Source: Pseudodesulfovibrio thermohalotolerans
GTDB lineage: Bacteria; Desulfobacterota; Desulfovibrionia; Desulfovibrionales; Desulfovibrionaceae
NCBI RefSeq assembly: GCF_021353295.2
Contig: NZ_CP120635.1
Coordinates: 3,439,501-3,503,500, forward strand
Direction of reading: 5' to 3'
Length of the DNA: 64,000 bases
A program made the translations under genes and the position numbers. Below, one piece after another: positions 59,666-64,000 of this stretch (position 1 is its first letter; the number at the start of each line of letters is the position of its first letter). The notes beneath the pieces are model-generated. The model did not search any database. It was not told where the DNA came from and was given only the letters and a program-made list of their open reading frames with translations.

Positions 59666-60847
59666 TTAGCTGCGGTAGTCCGCGTTGATGGACACGTATT
59701 CCTTGCTCAGGTCGGAAGCCAGCAGCATGGAGGAGCCCGGGCCTTCGCCCACGCTGATGTGAATGACGATGTCCCGTTTCTTCATGATCGGATTCAGCAG
59801 GTCGTCCATATTGCCCGGCTCGGGCGTGCCGTTGCGGAAGACCAGCACCCCGCCGATTTTGAGAACCAGGTCCTCGGCCTTGAAATTCGCGCCCGAGTAA
59901 CCCGCCGCGCAGATGATCCGTCCCCAGTTGGGGTCCGAGCCGAAGAGCGCGGTCTTGACCAGAGGCGAGTTGCCCACGGCCCGCGCCACCTTTTCGGCGT
60001 CCGCGTCGTCCCGCGCCCCCGAGACCTCTATGAAGGCCACCTTGGTGCCGCCCTCGGCGTCCATGACGATCTTGTAGGCCAGCTCCTCCAGCACGGAAAG
60101 CAGATGCTTGCGCAGCAGGACGTAGTCGTCCTCGGACTCGATGGCCACCCCGGATTCGCCGTTGGCCAGGGCCATGACGCAGTCGTTGGTGGACATGTCG
60201 CCGTCCACGGTCACCCGGTTGATGGTCAGGTTCACGCAGTCGGACAGCATGACCTGCCACGCCTCGGCCGAGATATCCGCGTCGCAGGTCACGAAGCAGA
60301 GCATGGTGGCCATGTTCGGGGAGATCATCCCGGCGCCCTTGCACAGGCCGAGCAGTCGCACCTCGCCGCCCTTGAGTTCGAAGGAGCTTTCGGCCAGCTT
60401 GTGCACCGTGTCCGTGGTCATGATAGCGCGGGCCGCGTTCTCGGGCGCGGCCTTGCCGAAGCTTTCCGAGAGCGCGGGCATGACGTCGGCCCACTTCCGC
60501 ATGTCGAACTGCGCGCCGATGACGCCGGTGGAAGCGGGCAGCAGCTCGTCGGGAGGAACGCCCAGCGCGCGGGCCGCCAGGTTCAGGGTCTCGCGGCAGT
60601 TGGCGCGTCCTTCCTCGCCCGTGCAGGCGTTGGCCTGGCCCGAATTGACCAAAAAACCGGACATTCTCCGGCCGTCGGCCAGCATCTCCTTGCATTGCAG
60701 CACGGGCGCGGCCTTGAATTTATTGGTGGTGAACACCCCGGCGGCCACGGCCGGGGTCCGGCTGACGATTGCGGCGAGGTCGAGTTTGCCGGGTTTCTTG
60801 AAGGACGCCGACGCGGCGGCGAAGCTATATCCTACGGGTATTTTCAT
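59666..60847 (-). CDS. argJ: Bifunctional glutamate N-acetyltransferase / ornithine acetyltransferase
   Basis: 393 residues from MKIPVGYSFAAAS; GGAGAACC upstream supports this start. Hallmarks are AAGVFTTNKFKAAPV, NSGQANACTG, STGVIGAQ and, at the autoprocessing site, the Thr-containing KGAGMISPNMATMLCF (cleavage expected before the Thr of MATML). ArgJ recycles acetyl groups from N-acetylornithine to glutamate in arginine synthesis. The mature enzyme would be two chains. It is divergent from the TauE-type gene by about 100 bases. Confidence 0.95.
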   Translation of the reverse strand: MKIPVGYSFAAASASFKKPGKLDLAAIVSRTPAVAAGVFTTNKFKAAPVLQCKEMLADGRRMSGFLVNSGQANACTGEEGRANCRETLNLAARALGVPPDELLPASTGVIGAQFDMRKWADVMPALSESFGKAAPENAARAIMTTDTVHKLAESSFELKGGEVRLLGLCKGAGMISPNMATMLCFVTCDADISAEAWQVMLSDCVNLTINRVTVDGDMSTNDCVMALANGESGVAIESEDDYVLLRKHLLSVLEELAYKIVMDAEGGTKVAFIEVSGARDDADAEKVARAVGNSPLVKTALFGSDPNWGRIICAAGYSGANFKAEDLVLKIGGVLVFRNGTPEPGNMDDLLNPIMKKRDIVIHISVGEGPGSSMLLASDLSKEYVSINADYRS

Positions 60848-60946
60848 CGGGTTCTCCGGATGCTGAGCTAGAATTGCACCCAGCCATAACGCAGAGTCGG
60901 CCCTCTGAAAAGGGGGAAGTGGTTGCCTCGCCTCGACGCAAGGAGT

Positions 60947-61693
60947 ATGCCGGACCCCATGGACTCGCTCACCCTCGCCCTCGTGTTCGCCACGTTCTTC
61001 TTCGCAGCTTTCCTCAAAGGAACCGCCGGGCTCGGTTTCGCCACCAGCTGCCTGGGCATCATGGCCGCCTATCTCGACATGCGGCAGGCCATCCCCCTGG
61101 TCATCATCCCTTCCGTGCTTTCCAACACGCTGGTCATGATCGACGCGGGCGGCTTCCTCCCCATCCTGCGCCGGTTCAAGTTCATGCTCCTGGCCACCCT
61201 GCCCGGCCTGGCCCTCGGCCTGTGGATTCTGGGCGGCAGTTCCTCCTCCGTGCCCAGGCTGGTCCTCGGCGCGTCCATGTTTCTCTATGGCGGCTGGGGA
61301 TTGTGGGGCGGAGTCCTGCAACTGCGCCAGAACCCGCTCGTCGACACCGCGGTGGGCGTGGTCACCGGCGCGGTCAACGGACTGACCGGCTCGCAGATCA
61401 TGCCCATCCTGCCCTACCTCATGTCCCTCGACATCACGAAGGATCAGCTCGTCCAGGCCATCAACACCTCCTTCACCCTGTCCTCGGTCATCATGCTCGT
61501 CGGCCTCAACCGGCTCGGCCTGGTTTCCACGGAGACCCTGATCGTGTCGGCGGTTGGACTGGTTCCCGTATTCCTCGGCATCTACACCGGAAGCAAAATC
61601 CGGCGCAGGCTGCCCGAACCCGCCTTCCGGCAGATCGTCTTCGCCCTCATCGGCCTGCTCGGCCTCGGGCTGATCGTCCGGGCCTTCGCATAG
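60947..61693 (+). CDS. TauE/SafE-family membrane permease
   Basis: 248 residues if started at 60947; alternatives are TTG 60923 with GGGGGAAG upstream, or ATG 60959, 13 bases after AAGGAG. About eight membrane helices occur in the TauE/SafE pattern: a first bundle with LVFATFFFAAFLKGTAGLGFATSC and a second with TAVGVVTGAVNGLTGSQIMPILPYLMS, the two internal repeats of the family. It is an inner-membrane protein; members export sulfite or sulfonate-derived anions, but specificity cannot be read here. In a sulfate reducer this is plausible. The DUF3124 gene follows 65 bases later. Confidence 0.85.
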   Translation: MPDPMDSLTLALVFATFFFAAFLKGTAGLGFATSCLGIMAAYLDMRQAIPLVIIPSVLSNTLVMIDAGGFLPILRRFKFMLLATLPGLALGLWILGGSSSSVPRLVLGASMFLYGGWGLWGGVLQLRQNPLVDTAVGVVTGAVNGLTGSQIMPILPYLMSLDITKDQLVQAINTSFTLSSVIMLVGLNRLGLVSTETLIVSAVGLVPVFLGIYTGSKIRRRLPEPAFRQIVFALIGLLGLGLIVRAFA

Positions 61694-61758
61694 CCCTTGC
61701 CATCCGGTCCGAAACCGGCATATTCTGGGTCAAATCGGATATCCAAGGAGCCCAAGCC

Positions 61759-62235
61759 ATGCGCACAAAGTCCCTTCGCCTGATCACGGTCCTTCTGGCC
61801 GTGACCGTCTTCAGCCTGCCCGCTTTCGCCGGACGCAAGCTCTTCGTTTCGAACGGACAGACCGTGTACGTGCCCATCTACTCCCACATCTACCAGGGCC
61901 CCAAGGGCAAACCATACAGCCTGTCCGCCCTGCTCTCCATCCGCAACGTGGACCGCAACCAGACCATCACCGTCACTTCGGTCAAATATTACGACAGCAA
62001 AGGCAACATAGTGAAGGACCACTTTGCCAAGCCCGTTTCCATCGCGCCCATGTCCACCAAGGAAGTCTACGTTTCGGAACGGGACTCCTCGGGCGGGTCT
62101 GGCGCGAACTTCACCGTCAAATGGGAATCCGACGCCAAGGCGGCCGTCCCCATCATCCAAGCCGTCATGATCGGCACGGCCTCGGGGCAGGGCATCTCCT
62201 TCACCTGCGACGGCGTCGTGGTCGAAGAGGAATAA
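61759..62235 (+). CDS. DUF3124-family exported protein
   Basis: 158 residues. AAGGAG lies 8 bases before the ATG. Signal peptide MRTKSLRLITVLLAVTVFS ends near AFA-GRK. The mature part, YVPIYSHIYQGPKGKPYSLSALLSIRNVD, then VKYYDSKGNIVKD and STKEVYVSERDSSGGSGANFTVKW, matches the DUF3124 pattern, a beta-rich periplasmic domain of unknown role. It probably sits in the periplasm. A terminator follows 32 bases later. Possible cotranscription with the TauE-type permease. Confidence 0.85.
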   Translation: MRTKSLRLITVLLAVTVFSLPAFAGRKLFVSNGQTVYVPIYSHIYQGPKGKPYSLSALLSIRNVDRNQTITVTSVKYYDSKGNIVKDHFAKPVSIAPMSTKEVYVSERDSSGGSGANFTVKWESDAKAAVPIIQAVMIGTASGQGISFTCDGVVVEEE

Positions 62236-62266
62236 CCGCACGGGCGGGAAATTCACCCGAAACAAA

Positions 62267-62298
62267 AAAGGGCCGTTCCCACGGGGGAACGACCCTTT
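62267..62298. terminator. Bidirectional terminator
   Basis: AAAGGG-C-CGTTCCC and GGGAACG-A-CCCTTT form a 13-bp stem with one mismatch and a 4-base loop. T-rich ends occur on both strands (CCCTTTC plus side; CTTTTTTG minus side). It lies between the convergent DUF3124 gene and the 117-residue protein gene. Confidence 0.8.
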
Positions 62299-62319
62299 CA
62301 ACATTCAACGGGCGGGCGA

Positions 62320-62673
62320 TCAGGCTTCCAGTTCCTTCATCAGCCACTCCTTGATGGGCGGGGTCAATTCAAGGATGCCCTTGATGCCCTTGATATCGTC
62401 GAGCAACTGCTTGGCCAGGTCGTCGGGAACCTTCTTGGAACACAGGATGGTGGAGCCGTAATTGTCCATGCGCATGAGCACGACCTTGGGTTCGGCCCAG
62501 GTGTCGATGGCGAAATACACGGAATACTCGCCGGAGGTGGTCACCGGCGAACGCATGGCGTCGCGGTAATTGTTGTTGCCCCATTCCAGGTACAGGGTGA
62601 CGGCATCCTCATGGATCATGTCCCAGTTCACTTCATTCAACCACTGCTTGCAGGTGTTGGTGTCGTCGCTCAT
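62320..62673 (-). CDS. Conserved hypothetical protein (DVU0772-like)
   Basis: 117 residues from MSDDTNTCKQW; GGAGG lies a few bases before this ATG (62673). Soluble, acidic, with no signal or membrane helix. The centre reads VTLYLEWGNNNYRDAMRSPVTTSGEYSVYFAIDTW, followed by VVLMRMDNYGSTILCSKKVP. I recall a family of small Desulfovibrio proteins with this wording, but its function is unknown. It follows the membrane protein gene 62743-63165 by about 70 bases on the same strand. Confidence 0.78.
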   Translation of the reverse strand: MSDDTNTCKQWLNEVNWDMIHEDAVTLYLEWGNNNYRDAMRSPVTTSGEYSVYFAIDTWAEPKVVLMRMDNYGSTILCSKKVPDDLAKQLLDDIKGIKGILELTPPIKEWLMKELEA

Positions 62674-62742
62674 ATTTCCTCCAATGGTGTTCATTCTGTC
62701 ATGTGATAATAAGTCTCATTTGATTTTCTGTCCACCCTCGTT

Positions 62743-63165
62743 TCACGGATCGATGCCGCTCTTCCGGTTTTCCCGCATGACGCGCACCAGGACGGCGAAC
62801 CCGATCAGCAGCATCAAGGTCGCCAGCTCCCGGACCCACAAGGCCCACACGGTCAGTCCGGCCAGGGCGAAAAAAAACAGCAGACGGGTCCACTTCACCC
62901 GATTCCACGGAGCGGCCGACCAGTTTTTCTCCCACTCCACGCCGCGCCGCGCCAGCCGGAACCACCGATTGTCCGGCAGATCGGGAAGCTTTAGCTCGAA
63001 GAATCCCGCGCCGAGCAGAATGAGCGACACGGCCAGCAGAAGATAGCCGTGCGCCAACAACGCCAGGCAGAACAGAACCAGGGCCGCAACATGCAGGCAC
63101 CAGTTCCACGGCTGCCGATGTCTCGACACCGCAAGCGCGAACAGGGACGAGGGCGTGACGGTCAT
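62743..63165 (-). CDS. Small multi-pass membrane protein
   Basis: 140 residues from MTVTPSSLFAL; an in-frame start at 63189 adds 8. Two hydrophobic pairs (HVAALVLFCLALLAHGYLLLAVSLILLGAGFF and LLFFFALAGLTVWALWVRELATLMLLIGFAVLV) indicate four membrane helices, joined by a Trp/Arg-rich cytoplasmic loop (RWFRLARRGVEWEKNWSAAPWNRVKW). No family is recognised. It is divergent from the CinA-type gene by 87 bases. Confidence 0.72.
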   Translation of the reverse strand: MTVTPSSLFALAVSRHRQPWNWCLHVAALVLFCLALLAHGYLLLAVSLILLGAGFFELKLPDLPDNRWFRLARRGVEWEKNWSAAPWNRVKWTRLLFFFALAGLTVWALWVRELATLMLLIGFAVLVRVMRENRKSGIDP

Positions 63166-63252
63166 GATTCCTCCGGCCCGACCATACAAACGACCTCACC
63201 GTCATTGCAACCCATTACGGCTTTTTGTAAAAGCAGGGCACGGAGGATCGAC

Positions 63253-63738
63253 ATGGACACCTATCTCACTTCAAGGGCCGTTTCCGAAGTGGGCGAATGC
63301 CTGCGCGCCCAAGACCATTTCCTGGCCACCGCGGAATCCTGCACCGGCGGCCTGCTCGCCAGCACCCTGACGGACACCCCCGGCAGCTCGGAGTGGTTCG
63401 CCGGGTCAGTGGTCGCCTATTCAAACAAAGTCAAGAACAGGCTCCTCGACGTTCCCGACGCCACCCTCGAAGAGCACGGCGCGGTCTCCGAGCCCGTGGT
63501 CTTGGCCATGGCCCAAAACGTGCTCAAAACCATCGGTGCGGACGTATCCGTGGCCATCTCCGGCATTGCCGGACCGGGCGGCGGCACCCCGGAGAAACCC
63601 GTCGGCACCGTCTGGATCGCCTGGGCCTGGCCCGGCGGCTCGCGCGCCCGCAAATACAACTTTCAAGGCACTCGCGATCAGATCAAGAGCCAAACCGTCA
63701 TGACCGCCATCAACGGACTGCTGGGCGTGACCAAGTAG
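63253..63738 (+). CDS. CinA-family nicotinamide-nucleotide amidase
   Basis: 161 residues: only the C-terminal CinA domain (PncC type), without the molybdopterin-binding half. The signature TAESCTGGLLAS near residue 28 and AISGIAGPGGGTPEKPVGTVWIAWA near residue 100 are intact. It deamidates nicotinamide mononucleotide to nicotinate mononucleotide in NAD recycling. The ATG at 63253 has GGAGG a few bases upstream (CGGAGGATCGACATG). The long in-frame extension to 63049 is a shadow of the divergent membrane protein gene. Confidence 0.92.
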   Translation: MDTYLTSRAVSEVGECLRAQDHFLATAESCTGGLLASTLTDTPGSSEWFAGSVVAYSNKVKNRLLDVPDATLEEHGAVSEPVVLAMAQNVLKTIGADVSVAISGIAGPGGGTPEKPVGTVWIAWAWPGGSRARKYNFQGTRDQIKSQTVMTAINGLLGVTK

Positions 63739-63760
63739 CCCGCGCAGGCCTCCGAAAAGT

Positions 63761-63796
63761 AATGAGCCCCCGGCCGTCGATTGCCGGAGGCTCATT
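63761..63796. terminator. Inverted repeat between convergent genes
   Basis: AATGAGCCCCCGGC and GCCGGAGGCTCATT pair over 14 bases with one mismatch around an 8-base loop. On the minus strand ACTTTTCGG follows; on the plus side no T run exists. It lies 22 bases after the CinA-type stop and 29 bases after the stop of the edge gene, so it probably terminates one or both. Confidence 0.55.
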
Positions 63797-63825
63797 GAGA
63801 GGAGGTAGGATGGTTTCGGGAAGCA

Positions 63826-64000
63826 TCATGCCGCGGGGGTCAGCACGACTTCCTTGTTGTCGCCGAAACTCAGCGAATATTTTTTGCCGTATTTGGTGAG
63901 AAAGTCCTCTTCGGCGATGAAGGGAACGTCGTCCACTTCGATACGAGCGTCTTCATCCTCATCAGGTTCATCAATGCCCAGACCGAGCACGATCTTGGCG
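63826..64000 (-). CDS. 3' end of a gene cut by the window edge
   Basis: The minus strand is open from base 64000 to a TGA at 63828-63826, giving the last 57 residues: AKIVLGLGIDEPDEDEDARIE..., then VPFIAEEDFLTKYGKKY and an end in VVLTPAA. The pattern of a short hydrophobic strand, an acidic D/E run, and V-P-F-I-A-E-E-D-F resembles the C-terminal part of HesB/IscA-like proteins, but the diagnostic cysteines would lie outside the window, so this is only a suggestion. Start, length and function cannot be judged. Confidence 0.6.
   Translation of the reverse strand, partial: AKIVLGLGIDEPDEDEDARIEVDDVPFIAEEDFLTKYGKKYSLSFGDNKEVVLTPAA

Noticed and set aside
63811..63899. ATG preceded by AGGAGGTAGG on the plus strand
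   Set aside because: Gives only 29 codons and lies opposite the better-supported minus-strand gene end; the purine run is coincidental.
1..64000. tRNA, rRNA, CRISPR array, integrase or IS element
   Set aside because: Scanned by eye on both strands; no tRNA-like cloverleaf ends, regular short repeats or transposase motifs were recognised. A covariance-model scan could still find a small RNA.

Overview
This is a GC-rich, gene-dense stretch of chromosome that reads as a Desulfovibrionaceae-type sulfate reducer (Desulfovibrio/Pseudodesulfovibrio-like). The taxonomic call is an inference. It rests on the anaerobic cobalamin genes scattered singly (cbiET, cbiF, cobA-hemD, cbiA), the mlaEFDCA operon, chemotaxis, flagellar and c-di-GMP genes, several orphan periplasmic solute-binding proteins, and several small proteins I know only from that family. 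No tRNA, rRNA, CRISPR array, integrase or transposase was recognised. About 60 protein genes were identified. Most of the other open frames, including very long antisense ones, are shadows caused by high GC at third codon positions.

Layout. 1-5.3 kb: glucose-6-phosphate isomerase, an orphan sensor histidine kinase, an unknown protein, a LysM lipoprotein and Ada. 5.5-8.5 kb (minus): a sensor protein carrying both a PP2C phosphatase and an anti-sigma-type kinase, with its STAS partner. 8.7-14.4 kb: an ABC exporter with an unusually long nucleotide-binding domain, an AhpD-like protein behind a perfect hairpin, a sugar-type binding protein, and a sigma-54 activator with a degenerate receiver. 14.5-18.2 kb: two overlapping glycosyltransferase genes, the first fused to a polysaccharide deacetylase. 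18.2-19.8 kb: no credible gene; two pairs of about 0.3-kb direct repeats, all four copies sharing one A/T-rich hairpin module.

19.8-24.6 kb: transaldolase, CbiET, a solute-binding pseudogene with two in-frame stops, a UMF1-type MFS protein and AMMECR1. 24.7-30 kb: a PilZ/YcgR protein, an HD-GYP phosphodiesterase, small proteins and a chemoreceptor with a cysteine-rich PAS domain. 30.2-43.2 kb: a beta-barrel candidate, YjbQ, CbiF, an exonuclease, PurN, a second solute-binding protein, YegP, CobA-HemD, ValS, a BPL_N protein and a FapA-family protein. 43.2-50.3 kb (minus): TruA, MotE-like protein, FliJ, a 57-residue cysteine protein, an unknown exported protein, DinB, CbiA and a TPR protein.

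50.3-58.8 kb is a colinear minus-strand run: mlaE-F-D-C-A, an N-terminally truncated ligand-binding gene, a GGDEF/EAL protein overlapping it by 4 bp, and nhaA. 58.9-64 kb: an HD-domain protein, ArgJ, a TauE-type permease, a DUF3124 protein, two small unknowns, a CinA-type amidase and an unfinished gene at the window edge. Functional themes are envelope and surface-polysaccharide biology, c-di-GMP and chemotaxis signalling, tetrapyrrole/B12 synthesis and housekeeping metabolism. The observations most worth following are the four-copy hairpin repeat region, the ABC exporter insertion, the two damaged solute-binding genes, the fused phosphatase/kinase and the degenerate receiver.
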